Assembly (NCBI GenBank): GCA_015490875.1
Contig: WFWZ01000079.1
Span: 1 to 46,511, forward strand
Direction of reading: 5' to 3'
DNA length: 46,511 nt
Source of the DNA: Planctomycetaceae bacterium
GTDB lineage: Bacteria > Planctomycetota > Planctomycetia > Pirellulales > Pirellulaceae
Below are positions 18,533-25,868 of this stretch, piece after piece; position 1 is the stretch's first letter, and each line of letters starts with the position of its first letter. A program made the position numbers and the translations under genes. The notes beneath the pieces were generated by a model that worked only from the letters and a program-made list of their open reading frames with translations, did no database searches and was not told the DNA's origin.

Positions 18533-19333
18533 ATGGCCACACCAAGAGTGCTCGTGCTCCGAGCGCCCGGAACGAATTGCGATCAGGAAACAGCGTATGC
18601 TTTTGAGCAGGCCGGCGCGTCGAGCGACATTCGGCATGTGTTCGACGTGCGGCAGTCGCCCGGCGACCTGGCTCGCTATCAAGTTCTATGCATTCCCGGC
18701 GGTTTCAGCTATGGGGACGATGTGGCGGCCGGGCGACTCTTTGCATTGCAACTCGAAAAGTTCCTCACCGATGCACTGCACGAGTTCGTTGCGCAAGGCA
18801 AATTGATCCTCGGGATCTGCAACGGCTTTCAGACTCTGTTGAAAGCCGGCCTGCTCGACGATCCGGGCGAAGGTCCCGTGGCGACCTTGACGTGGAACGA
18901 TCGTGGCCGGTACGAGGATCGATGGGTGCATCTGGAAGTTCGCGGAGATCGATGCGTGTTCCTCCGAGGCGTGAAGCGACTCTACTTGCCCATCGCGCAT
19001 GCCGAAGGCAAGTTTGTGGCTCGAGACGAGAAGACGCTCGCGAGGCTCGACGCGGAGGGACGCCTGGCGTTGCGATATGCGCTGCCGGAGGGAGGCAACG
19101 AAAACGTGGCTCGAAGCGAGTATAGAAAGCCTCTTCCGTTCCCGATCAATCCAAACGGCTCGCAGGCGGACACGGCCGGATGTTGCGACGCGACGGGTCG
19201 CGTCTTCGGCTTGATGCCGCATCCGGAACGCCACATCGACGCGTTACAGCATCCCAGGTGGACGCGAGGCGAAGGGAATCGGGAGCAGCAGGGGACAGCG
19301 CTCTTTGCCAACGCCGTCGAACATTTTCGTTGA
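18533..19333 (+). CDS. purQ: FGAM synthase glutaminase subunit PurQ
   Basis: A 266-residue class I glutamine amidotransferase that supplies ammonia from glutamine to PurL in step four of purine synthesis. The catalytic triad is visible: Cys96 in GICNGFQ, and His230 and Glu232 in MPHPERH. The N-terminus APGTNCDQET and CIPGGFSYGDDVAAGR are typical of PurQ. Length fits the longer PurQ type. It starts at ATG 18533, 119 bases after the fused purL gene, so both subunits of the enzyme are encoded together. The ribosome site is weak. Confidence 0.95.
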   Translation: MATPRVLVLRAPGTNCDQETAYAFEQAGASSDIRHVFDVRQSPGDLARYQVLCIPGGFSYGDDVAAGRLFALQLEKFLTDALHEFVAQGKLILGICNGFQTLLKAGLLDDPGEGPVATLTWNDRGRYEDRWVHLEVRGDRCVFLRGVKRLYLPIAHAEGKFVARDEKTLARLDAEGRLALRYALPEGGNENVARSEYRKPLPFPINPNGSQADTAGCCDATGRVFGLMPHPERHIDALQHPRWTRGEGNREQQGTALFANAVEHFR

Positions 19334-19404
19334 GCTAGGATGCAGCCCCTTTCGGCACTCGCGCGAGGCGCCCCCATACGCGTCGACAAGTTGGAGGCTC
19401 TACG

Positions 19405-20292
19405 GTGAATCAGACACCACCGTTCACGGAATCGACCTCGCCGAACCGTCTGTGGCAGTTGCGTACTCGGCGACTCGAGGCGCAAAAGCGGCCGCTGTTG
19501 ATGGGCATCGTCAACGTGACGCCGGATAGTTTTTCAGACGGAGGGAAATTCCTCGACCGATCCGCGGCGGTCGAACATGCCCGGCGATTGGTCGAGGAGG
19601 GAGCCGACATCATCGATGTTGGCGGCGAGAGCACACGACCTTATGCACAGCCTGTCGAGGAGAGCGAGGAACTTGCACGCGTCTTGCCGGTGATCGAAGA
19701 ACTGGTCCGCACGGTATCGGTTCCCATCTCGGTCGACACGAGAAAGCCCATGGTGGCTCGAGCAGCACTCGAGGTCGGAGTGGAAATCCTCAACGATGTC
19801 GAAGGCTTGCGGCGACCTGAGATGCGAGAGATCGCTGCCGAGTTTCTCCCCGGCGTCTGCGTGATGCACATGCGAGAGACGCCCGAAACGATGCAGGACG
19901 ATCCGACCTATGAGGACGTAGTGGCGGAGGTGTGTTCGTACCTTGCGAGACGGCGAGATGAACTGGTGGCGATGGGAATCTCGGCCGATCGAGTCTGTCT
20001 CGACCCGGGGATCGGGTTCGGGAAAAAGACGGAGCACAACGTGGCGCTGTTGCGAGGCGTCGATCAGCTCTTGGCGTTGGGAGCTCCTGTCTTGATCGGA
20101 CATTCGCGCAAAGGGTTTCTTGGCAAGCTAATGGGCAACATGGAGGCGGATCGGACGGCGGCGACGGTCGGCGTCGCAGTGGCGATGGCGATGGCCGGAG
20201 TCACCGTGCTTCGCGTGCATGACGTGCTGGCGGTGAGGCACGCTGTCGAGTGTGCGTTGGCGGTGGCGCCTGGGAGTGCCTTTGATCGCTGA
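19405..20292 (+). CDS. folP: dihydropteroate synthase
   Basis: A 295-residue dihydropteroate synthase, which joins 4-aminobenzoate to dihydropterin pyrophosphate in folate synthesis and is the sulfonamide target. Family motifs are GIVNVTPDSFSDGG, DIIDVGGESTRP, ISVDTRKP, LDPGIGFGKKTEHN and LIGHSRKGFLG, in the expected order along a TIM barrel. The GTG start at 19405 has a GGAGG site seven bases upstream. It follows purQ by 71 bases and may share its transcript. Confidence 0.96.
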   Translation: MNQTPPFTESTSPNRLWQLRTRRLEAQKRPLLMGIVNVTPDSFSDGGKFLDRSAAVEHARRLVEEGADIIDVGGESTRPYAQPVEESEELARVLPVIEELVRTVSVPISVDTRKPMVARAALEVGVEILNDVEGLRRPEMREIAAEFLPGVCVMHMRETPETMQDDPTYEDVVAEVCSYLARRRDELVAMGISADRVCLDPGIGFGKKTEHNVALLRGVDQLLALGAPVLIGHSRKGFLGKLMGNMEADRTAATVGVAVAMAMAGVTVLRVHDVLAVRHAVECALAVAPGSAFDR

Positions 20293-20315
20293 CAGCGCGT
20301 TTGCCCTGCTCTGGC

Positions 20316-20321
20316 TATACT
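20316..20321 (+). promoter_or_regulatory. candidate -10 element (TATACT)
   Basis: TATACT lies between folP and the WYL-regulator gene, 61 bases before its ATG. CTGACA lies upstream at 20289-20294, but the 21-base spacing is too long for a normal pair. The element would let the regulator be expressed apart from folP. Confidence 0.4.
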
Positions 20322-20382
20322 CCGATAGGCGCGGCCACAGGCCAGGGCGATACTCTTCCAGACGGACTGGGACTTGATTGTC

Positions 20383-21393
20383 ATGGCGAGAAACGAACAA
20401 CTGATACGGCAGTTGACGCTGTACAACATACTCGAAGCGCATCGATACGGATTGACACTGGATGATTTGCGTCGAGAGTTGATCGACAGCTTGGGTCTGA
20501 GCTCACTGAGTACGCGCACCGTACGTCGCGACCTGTATGCACTTCGTTCTTCCGGTTTTGATATTCTTGACGAAGAACGAGGCGGAAGAACGGTGTGGAA
20601 GTTAGGGAAGTTATCACGCAAGACGGTACGGATTCAAGCTAGTGCTATGGAGCTGTTGGCACTCTCGTTAGGACGCGAGCTTCTATTGCCGCTGTCGGGA
20701 ACTCCGATCGGACAAGGGATCGAGTCGTTTTGGAATCGGATTCAGGAAAAGTTGCCCGATGGTGTGTGGGGGCATTACCGAAGACTGCGCCAAGTCTTGC
20801 ACGTGCTCGGTGTGCCGGCCAAGACGTATGACAAGAAGAAAGGGATCATCAGCACGATCAGCCGAGCCATCCTCAATCATCAAGTGGTCAAGGCACGTTA
20901 TCAGTCGCTGGACAAACCGCCGCGGCAGCGGCGGATCGAACCGTATGCCATGGCCTTATGGCAGGGAAGTCTTTACGTGATCGGAGCGGACGCCGAATTG
21001 TCGCCGGAAGATCCGCATCGCGTTCGGCACTGGAAAATCGATCGCTTCCGTCGAGCCGAAACGCTGGACGAACGTTTTCGCATCCCCGCCGGCTTCGATC
21101 TCGAGAAGTTCCTTTCCAGAAGCATGGGAGGGTTTGCCGGAGAACGTGTGGAGACGTATCGCATCCGGCTGAGTGCGCGAGCGGCCGAGTGGGTACGCGA
21201 GGACCCATGGCAGGCGCAGCAGAAACTTCAGGAGGAATCGGACGGCAGTTTCATTCTGACGGTCACAGCGCCTCATCCGATGGCCGTGATTCCCCGCGTA
21301 CTGGCACTCGGCCGTGAGGCAACGTTGCTGGAACCTCCCGAAGCCCGTGAGGAAATCGCGAAGATCCTCCAAGAGACGGCAGCTCGCTATTGA
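20383..21393 (+). CDS. HTH/WYL-domain transcriptional regulator
   Basis: A 336-residue regulator. Residues 1-65 form a DeoR-like winged helix-turn-helix (LTLDDLRRELIDSLG, TRTVRRDLYALRSSGFDI). The middle and C-terminal parts are a WYL domain: VKARYQSLDKPPRQRRIEPYAMALWQGSLYVIGAD, then the WCX extension to the end (HPMAVIPRVLALG). WYL domains sense ligands such as oligonucleotides or small molecules and often respond to DNA damage or stress. The start at ATG 20383 was chosen over TTG 20374. Nearby targets are not evident; it is followed by a repeat-rich gap. Confidence 0.85.
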   Translation: MARNEQLIRQLTLYNILEAHRYGLTLDDLRRELIDSLGLSSLSTRTVRRDLYALRSSGFDILDEERGGRTVWKLGKLSRKTVRIQASAMELLALSLGRELLLPLSGTPIGQGIESFWNRIQEKLPDGVWGHYRRLRQVLHVLGVPAKTYDKKKGIISTISRAILNHQVVKARYQSLDKPPRQRRIEPYAMALWQGSLYVIGADAELSPEDPHRVRHWKIDRFRRAETLDERFRIPAGFDLEKFLSRSMGGFAGERVETYRIRLSARAAEWVREDPWQAQQKLQEESDGSFILTVTAPHPMAVIPRVLALGREATLLEPPEAREEIAKILQETAARY

Positions 21394-21421
21394 GGGAAAG
21401 AGACCTCTCACTTTGCACGCC

Positions 21422-21460
21422 CACGTAGCTCAGGCTTTCAGTCGGCTTTCAGCCTGACGG
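21422..21460 (+). repeat. dispersed palindromic repeat, copy A
   Basis: The core CACGTAGCTCAGGCTTTCAG is followed by TCGGCTTTCAGCCTGACGG. TCAGGCT at 21430-21436 pairs with AGCCTGA at 21451-21457. The same CGTAGCTCAGGCTTTCAG core occurs exactly at 45786-45803, and a close variant lies inverted at 21629-21654. Confidence 0.75.
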
Positions 21461-21556
21461 GTGCCACAATGACGCGTGATGTCTAAGGCCCGCAATCGAC
21501 GACTCGGCAACAACCCGCACCGCTCCTGGCACTTGCATCGGCCCGATGCCCATGCG

Positions 21557-21610
21557 TCGTACCGCTCGTATCCGTCCTCTACGTCCCATATGTCTTATCG
21601 GTCCTATCCG
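21557..21610 (+). repeat. six degenerate 9-bp tandem units
   Basis: Reading in steps of nine from 21557 gives TCGTACCGC, TCGTATCCG, TCCTCTACG, TCCCATATG, TCTTATCGG and TCCTATCCG, with an approximate consensus TCCTATCSG. Each unit begins with TC. The array is exactly 54 bases and lies outside any supported gene. Confidence 0.7.
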
Positions 21611-21628
21611 CGGGCGGTAAGTATTTTT

Positions 21629-21654
21629 CGTCAGGCTGGAAAGCCTGACCTACG
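21629..21654 (-). repeat. dispersed palindromic repeat, copy B (inverted)
   Basis: GTCAGGCT (21630-21637), loop GGAA, AGCCTGAC (21642-21649): a perfect 8-bp stem. Read on the minus strand it begins CGTAGGTCAGGCTTTCCAGC, matching copies A and C apart from small changes. Confidence 0.75.
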
Positions 21655-21692
21655 GGGAGGCCACGATGACCGAGCACAGCGAATGCACAACA

Positions 21693-21932
21693 CTATTCCC
21701 GATCGACTCTGTCGTTTTGTTTCGGGCCTTTCTGCCTACCTACATATGGGTCGCTTGTCGATAGCTCGCCGGTTGGGGTTTCGTAGTAAAGTCGCCCATT
21801 GATTGAGTAAACGTTAGGAACACCTTTTCGTCTACTGTCTTCTTGAGCTTTCGCCACGGCCGAACTGCCGATGCGCAGCAACTCGTCGATCTTCGCGTAT
21901 GTCGTAGCGGGTAGCGTTGAGTTCTTAATCAT
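21693..21932 (-). CDS. small partner protein of a zeta-like kinase
   Basis: A 79-residue protein, with the minus-strand ATG at 21932 overlapping the end of the kinase gene by 8 bases. The stretch SSAVAKAQEDSRRKGVPNVY followed by SINGRLYYETPTGEL is the pattern I know from small proteins that accompany COG4185 kinases: an Ala/Arg-rich helix, then a short strand pair with NGRLY. It may act as the antitoxin or an accessory. A TTG start at 21950 would add six residues. The overlap implies translational coupling. Confidence 0.6.
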   Translation of the reverse strand: MIKNSTLPATTYAKIDELLRIGSSAVAKAQEDSRRKGVPNVYSINGRLYYETPTGELSTSDPYVGRQKGPKQNDRVDRE

Positions 21933-22512
21933 GGCTAGGAGTTCCGACAAGTTTCATAAAGACTTCGAACAAGGTCGTGTCTCGCACGCTGACATCGTCG
22001 CCAGATCCTCCAGCGACGTCCTGCAACTGCCCTGTTCCATTATACAGCAGTACCCAGCTATCGGCCATTCTTCGATAGACTGTCCAGAAGTTAACAATGC
22101 TGCGAGAAAACCGGCGGCGAACGTCCTCGTCAGGGACGTAGTGACCACCCTTGCGTACTCGCTCTGTTACGCGAGCAATGCAAGTGTCGGCCGATTCCAA
22201 AAAAAGAAATGCGATCGAAACGTCGTATTCCAATTCCTTCGACTTCATGATCGTGCTGCCGAACGTACGACCTGAGAGCGTCGTTTCAACTACCAGCGAT
22301 TCCTCCTTCGACAAATGATCGTCAACCGACAGCAGAAATCGTCGCCCGGCCTCGATTCGAGCAATGGCAGGTTCGGTGGGAGATATCGTTTCAGCAATTG
22401 CATCAGCGCCGACATAAGGGATGCCCTTATCAAAAGCGTATTCCCTTGCCAAAGTTGTCTTGCCGACACCGTTTGGGCCAGCGACCACCACCAGTTCTGG
22501 GCGATGAGCCAA
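21925..22512 (-). CDS. zeta-toxin-like P-loop kinase (COG4185)
   Basis: A 195-residue P-loop NTPase of the COG4185 / zeta-toxin-like group. Walker A is GPNGVGKTT at 12-20. Further family marks are VGADAIAETISP, VVETTLSG, VSIAFLFLESADTCIARV, ERVRKGGHYVPDEDVRRRF and VNFWTVYRRMADSWVLL. Epsilon-zeta toxins phosphorylate UDP-N-acetylglucosamine; whether this subgroup does so is not established. The start is TTG 22512 with GGAGG six bases upstream on the minus strand. It overlaps a 79-residue partner, kinase first, the reverse of many toxin-antitoxin pairs. Confidence 0.82.
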   Translation of the reverse strand: MAHRPELVVVAGPNGVGKTTLAREYAFDKGIPYVGADAIAETISPTEPAIARIEAGRRFLLSVDDHLSKEESLVVETTLSGRTFGSTIMKSKELEYDVSIAFLFLESADTCIARVTERVRKGGHYVPDEDVRRRFSRSIVNFWTVYRRMADSWVLLYNGTGQLQDVAGGSGDDVSVRDTTLFEVFMKLVGTPSHD

Positions 22513-22900
22513 GGCAAGCCTCCATTCCTACGCTCAAAACAAATGCTGGACCATAGTTGTGCAACCTAACTCGGCTGGGAGTCGCCGGTGCTGGGCATAG
22601 CGAAATCGGCCAGCTCGCACCACCTTCAGTCGAGCGACTTGTTCTACAGTGCCCAGTGCACGGGCAGGATTCTGAAGTCAGTATAGTGCCGGTCGGCCGA
22701 GGCGGCAAAGTGTCAACAGCCGTACTCCTCCGGCACGCAGGTGGTCCCCGCAAGAAGTCGCTTGGTTGAAATCGCCACACATTCCCCCAAAGGACATGTA
22801 TACTCGGATTCGCTGAATGGGATAAACTACGCAAGAAGGCGCGTCGCGCAGGGCCTCGCATCAAGGCTCGAAGCGATTATCTCCGTAGGAGTCACCAACC
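22513..22900. other. intergenic region between divergent units
   Basis: Nearly 390 bases between the zeta-like kinase (-) and the membrane-protein gene (+). It contains a short TGCCC...GGGCA stem at 22650-22666 and a TATACT at 22799-22804. No gene was supported; the frames that cross it resemble no family. Confidence 0.45.
22799..22804 (+). promoter_or_regulatory. candidate -10 element before the radical SAM group
   Basis: TATACT lies 96 bases before the start of the three-helix membrane protein, the first gene of the radical SAM/Lgt-like group. No -35 of good quality is seen at the right spacing, so this is a weak call. Confidence 0.3.
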
Positions 22901-23377
22901 ATGGCCGAACATACCGGCCCGTCCGAACACCGAGACCAGGAAGCCTCCAACCCTTATCGCTCGCCGGGTGCCCAGACGCCGTTAGCTCGGCACGATATTC
23001 TGCGACAGCCGACCACGAATTCAGGTTTCGTGATTGTCGCCATCGTGTTTCTGCCTTTAGTGCTCAGTCAGGTCACTTTCTGGAGTAGCTTCGGACTGTA
23101 CATGGCAATGGTGCGCGGCAGCTATGAAATCTTTTTGCAGGCGGGATTTGTTGGACTGGCTGTTTGCGCGGTTTCCGGATTTCTATACGGCATTCTTCTG
23201 GCGCGCCACATTCAGCGGCGTTCGTTCCGATTTGATCCGGCCACGGGCCAATGGCAACCAGCACCGACTCGGTATGGTCAAATACTCCTATTGGCCAGCC
23301 TCAATGGCTTCGCCTTTCCCGCCTTGGCCACCGGCGGCTGCCTTGGCTTCGCGGTGATCATGAGTCTGGCGGGATGA
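22901..23377 (+). CDS. small three-helix membrane protein with NPYRSP motif
   Basis: A 158-residue membrane protein. The polar N-terminus carries ASNPYRSPG at 15-23, a short motif I associate with planctomycete membrane proteins. Three hydrophobic segments follow at about 43-61, 80-101 and 127-155, with a basic loop RHIQRRSFRFDPATGQWQP between the second and third. No enzyme motif is visible. The ATG at 22901 has GGAG nine bases upstream. The radical SAM gene begins seven bases after its stop, so the two are surely co-transcribed. The function is unknown; a membrane anchor or partner for the downstream enzymes is inference. Confidence 0.7.
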   Translation: MAEHTGPSEHRDQEASNPYRSPGAQTPLARHDILRQPTTNSGFVIVAIVFLPLVLSQVTFWSSFGLYMAMVRGSYEIFLQAGFVGLAVCAVSGFLYGILLARHIQRRSFRFDPATGQWQPAPTRYGQILLLASLNGFAFPALATGGCLGFAVIMSLAG

Positions 23378-23384
23378 ACAGACG

Positions 23385-24749
23385 ATGCAGTTATTGAAGA
23401 CGACGCAGAGTCTCTGTCCGATCTGTCGCGAGACGATTGCGGCCGAGGTCCAGCAGCAGCACGACGGAACGATTGAACTTCACAAAGAGTGCCCCCGGCA
23501 CGGTCGTTTCGCCGCACGGATCGCCAGCGACCCGCGTCACTATCACTTGGCGATTGGGGCTTCCGGCCGTGTCGCCTCCGAGGCCGATCTCCCCATTCTC
23601 GACGACAATCCCACGTTCAACCCGTCCACCGCGTCCTCTCCCATGGACCGGCTCAGCACCTGCGTGGCGTTGATCGAAATCGTCTATTCGTGCAACATGC
23701 AGTGCCCAACCTGCTTTGCCGACAGCCCCCGCAGCTCGACGGTCGATGCACTGCCGCTGGACGATTACCAGAACCGGATCGATCGCGTGATCGACCGTAA
23801 ACAAGAAATCGAAATCCTGCAACTTTCCGGCGGCGAACCGACGCTGCATCCAGAGTTTTTCGAACTGCTCGCCTGGTCCCTCGCGCACCCCAAAATCGGC
23901 CATGTACTGCTCAATACCAACGGCATCCGACTGGCCGATCCCGCCTTCATGACCCGGCTCGCCGAACTACGCCGCCGATACCGTAAGCTGGAAATCTATC
24001 TGCAGTTCGATGGACCTCAAGCCGAAGGTCAGGTCCGCTTACGCGGTGCCGACATGCGGGCAACCCGCCGAAAGGCCCTCAAGGGGTGCCGTCAAGCTGC
24101 GATTCCCGTCACGCTTGCCATGACGGTCGATCGACACAATCTCGGTTACGTGGGAGCCACGCTTCGGCTGGCAGTGGAGTCGCCTGGCATCCATGGAATC
24201 TGCTGGCAGCCGATGTTCGGATCGGGACGCGCCTATCCGAACGTCAATCTCGATCCGGATACCAAAACGGATGCCGCTCGTTCCGTCCAGCCACCTGACT
24301 CGATCCGCCGGCCTCCCACCGAACGGCTCAATGTCGCCGACATCGTGCAGGCCGCTGTTGCGCAGTCCGATGGACTGTTGGTCGAAGAAGACTTCACGCC
24401 GCTGCCGTGCGGCGACCCGAACTGCCATACCGTGGCTTACCTGATCCGTCGCGGTGATCAGTTGATTGGACTTTCTCGCTGGGTCCAGCTTGATGCAATG
24501 CAATCCTTCCTGAAGGACCGTTTGAACTACTGCATCGACGATTTGCAACAGTGCGGTTGCAACAGCGAGCCGCTCGGCCGCCTCCTCAAGCAGCTCGAAA
24601 TCGGCCCCGAATCGGTCTTGCGCCTGGTCATCAAGCCGTTCATGGACGTTTGGACCTACGATCAGCATCGCGTCGATCGCTGTTGCGTCCACGTGATCGG
24701 CGAAGCGGGTCGGCTGGAGAGCTTTTGCCGTTACTACGCGATGCGATAG
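23385..24749 (+). CDS. radical SAM enzyme of the MJ0619/Tes-like type
   Basis: A 454-residue radical SAM protein with 17 cysteines. The [4Fe-4S] motif is C103-x3-C107-x2-C110 (CNMQCPTC), followed by SGGEPTL at 148-154. An N-terminal metal-site region has CPIC at 11-14 and CPRHG at 36-40; further cysteines lie at PCGDPNC (342-347), CIDDLQQCGC (383-392), CC (433-434) and FCRYY (448). This layout, with the ending VDRCCVH...FC, matches what I recall of the MJ0619 family, first reported as a methylase and later as the archaeal tetraether lipid synthase Tes, which has several auxiliary Fe-S clusters and a rubredoxin-like site. The actual substrate here is unknown; the Lgt-like neighbour suggests a membrane lipid or lipoprotein. 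Confidence 0.72.
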   Translation: MQLLKTTQSLCPICRETIAAEVQQQHDGTIELHKECPRHGRFAARIASDPRHYHLAIGASGRVASEADLPILDDNPTFNPSTASSPMDRLSTCVALIEIVYSCNMQCPTCFADSPRSSTVDALPLDDYQNRIDRVIDRKQEIEILQLSGGEPTLHPEFFELLAWSLAHPKIGHVLLNTNGIRLADPAFMTRLAELRRRYRKLEIYLQFDGPQAEGQVRLRGADMRATRRKALKGCRQAAIPVTLAMTVDRHNLGYVGATLRLAVESPGIHGICWQPMFGSGRAYPNVNLDPDTKTDAARSVQPPDSIRRPPTERLNVADIVQAAVAQSDGLLVEEDFTPLPCGDPNCHTVAYLIRRGDQLIGLSRWVQLDAMQSFLKDRLNYCIDDLQQCGCNSEPLGRLLKQLEIGPESVLRLVIKPFMDVWTYDQHRVDRCCVHVIGEAGRLESFCRYYAMR

Positions 24750-24761
24750 AGACTTCGAGCC

Positions 24762-25523
24762 ATGCACTGGATGATTGCAGCGGACCGCTCGGCCGAACTG
24801 CCGACACCGCCGACGCACGTGGTATTCCCCACCACGCCGGCCGCCTCGGTCCTGGTCGCCCTCGGCATGGCACTGGGACTATGGCTCTGGAGCCGCGCCA
24901 CACGCCGCGATCCGGACATGATCTGGATCGCCTTGGGGGGATTGGTCGGAGCGTTGATCGGCGCCAAAGTCGGTTTTTGGCTTTGCGAAGCGCCACTTGG
25001 ATGGGGCCGACCCGACTGGTGGATCCGCATGCTTACAGGCAAAACGATTCTCGGTGCCCTTCTGGGCGGCTGGGTCGGCGTGGAATGGTCCAAACGATGG
25101 ATGGACTATAGGCGACCAACCGGCGATCAGTTCGCTCGCGTCATTCCAGTGGGCATTCTTCTCGGCCGGTTCGGCTGCCTCATGCACGGTTGCTGCCAGG
25201 GCCGGCCGCTGGAGGAACTGGGCTGGTCGCTCGGGCCCCTGCAAAGGTGGCCGGCCGTCGGAATCGAAATGCTTTTTCAACTCTTTGCACTGGCGGCCTT
25301 CTGGCTGCTCCGCAACCAGCCGCGTCTAGCGGGTCAGCATTTCCACCTTTATCTCATCGCCTACGGCACTTTTCGGCTCGTCCATGAAACGCTCCGTGCG
25401 ACGCCCCGCTATCCCGGTACGCCGATCACACCCTATATGCTGTTGGCCGGAGTTTGCGTCGTCGCGGGAGTCACCGGTTTCGTCCGCCGAGCCCGCGCCC
25501 AAGGGAGTCCAAGAGCATCATGA
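24762..25523 (+). CDS. Lgt-like membrane protein (prolipoprotein diacylglyceryl transferase family)
   Basis: A 253-residue polytopic membrane protein of the Lgt family (PF01790). LTGKTILGALLGGWVGVEW and GILLGRFGCLMHGCCQG (131-147) correspond to two Lgt core segments. True Lgt has an RxGNFxNxExxG-like motif here; this protein has a cysteine-rich GRFGCLMHGCC, seen in divergent Lgt-like paralogues, so it may transfer a different group or act on a different lipid. Lgt normally moves diacylglycerol from phosphatidylglycerol to a lipobox cysteine. It starts 12 bases after the radical SAM gene and overlaps the next gene by four bases (ATGA). Confidence 0.75.
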   Translation: MHWMIAADRSAELPTPPTHVVFPTTPAASVLVALGMALGLWLWSRATRRDPDMIWIALGGLVGALIGAKVGFWLCEAPLGWGRPDWWIRMLTGKTILGALLGGWVGVEWSKRWMDYRRPTGDQFARVIPVGILLGRFGCLMHGCCQGRPLEELGWSLGPLQRWPAVGIEMLFQLFALAAFWLLRNQPRLAGQHFHLYLIAYGTFRLVHETLRATPRYPGTPITPYMLLAGVCVVAGVTGFVRRARAQGSPRAS

Positions 25524-25765
25524 AAACATGGAGAGATCATATCGTCTCGAATCCCTCCGTGATGATGGGCAAACCGGTCATCATCGGAACCCGAATCACG
25601 GTGGAGCTCATTCTAGAAAAACTGGCCGCCGGTGAGACGGTAGACGAGTTGCTGGAAGCACATCCGCGGCTGACACGGGAGGCCATTCAAGCGGCACTGG
25701 CTTTTGCGGCCGAGGCGTTGCGAGCTGACGTGGTGTATCCCCTTCGTGAGAATCCTCGCCGATGA
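25520..25765 (+). CDS. DUF433 family antitoxin, second copy
   Basis: An 81-residue DUF433 protein: SNPSVMMGKPVIIGTRITVE, then LILEKLAAGETVDELLEAHPRLTREAIQAALAFAAEAL. Its ATG overlaps the stop of the Lgt-like gene (ATGA), so it is read from the same message. The partner toxin begins inside its 3' end at 25746 but stops after 21 residues, leaving this antitoxin apparently without a working toxin. It is unrelated in detail to the DUF433 protein at 72-293 but of the same family. Confidence 0.85.
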   Translation: MKTWRDHIVSNPSVMMGKPVIIGTRITVELILEKLAAGETVDELLEAHPRLTREAIQAALAFAAEALRADVVYPLRENPRR

Positions 25766-25811
25766 GGGCATTGACCACCCTATTGTGGAACGGCTGGCTC
25801 TGCTTCGTTGA
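25746..25811 (+). pseudogene. truncated DUF5615 PIN-like toxin remnant
   Basis: A GTG at 25746, overlapping the end of the DUF433 gene, opens a frame that reads MRILADEGIDHPIVERLALL and then hits TGA at 25809-25811. The opening is typical of DUF5615 toxins (LADE with the first acidic site), but the remaining 90 or so residues are gone. I could not find a continuation in another frame downstream, so this looks like a decayed toxin rather than a simple one-base shift. Confidence 0.6.
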
Positions 25812-25868
25812 TTCGTTCTTTCATCCGCGGTTGTTTGATGGAAATCGCGGTCCAACGTTGGAGTCGAG

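Larger units (their letters stand above)
21394..21692. other. repeat-rich intergenic region
   Basis: About 300 bases between the WYL regulator (+) and the small partner of the zeta-like kinase (-), which converge here. It holds two copies of a TCAGGCT/AGCCTGA palindromic repeat (21422-21460 and 21629-21654) and six 9-bp tandem units (21557-21610). A plus-strand frame of 108 codons crosses it, but its Ser/Tyr/Arg repeats come from the DNA repeats. Confidence 0.6.

Noticed and set aside
21476..21802. 108-codon frame with SYRSYP repeats
   Set aside because: The peptide repeats follow directly from the 9-bp DNA repeats; no ribosome site or family pattern was seen.
22650..22666. TGCCC...GGGCA hairpin as a terminator or operator
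   Set aside because: A 5-bp stem with no T-run or conservation evidence is within chance.
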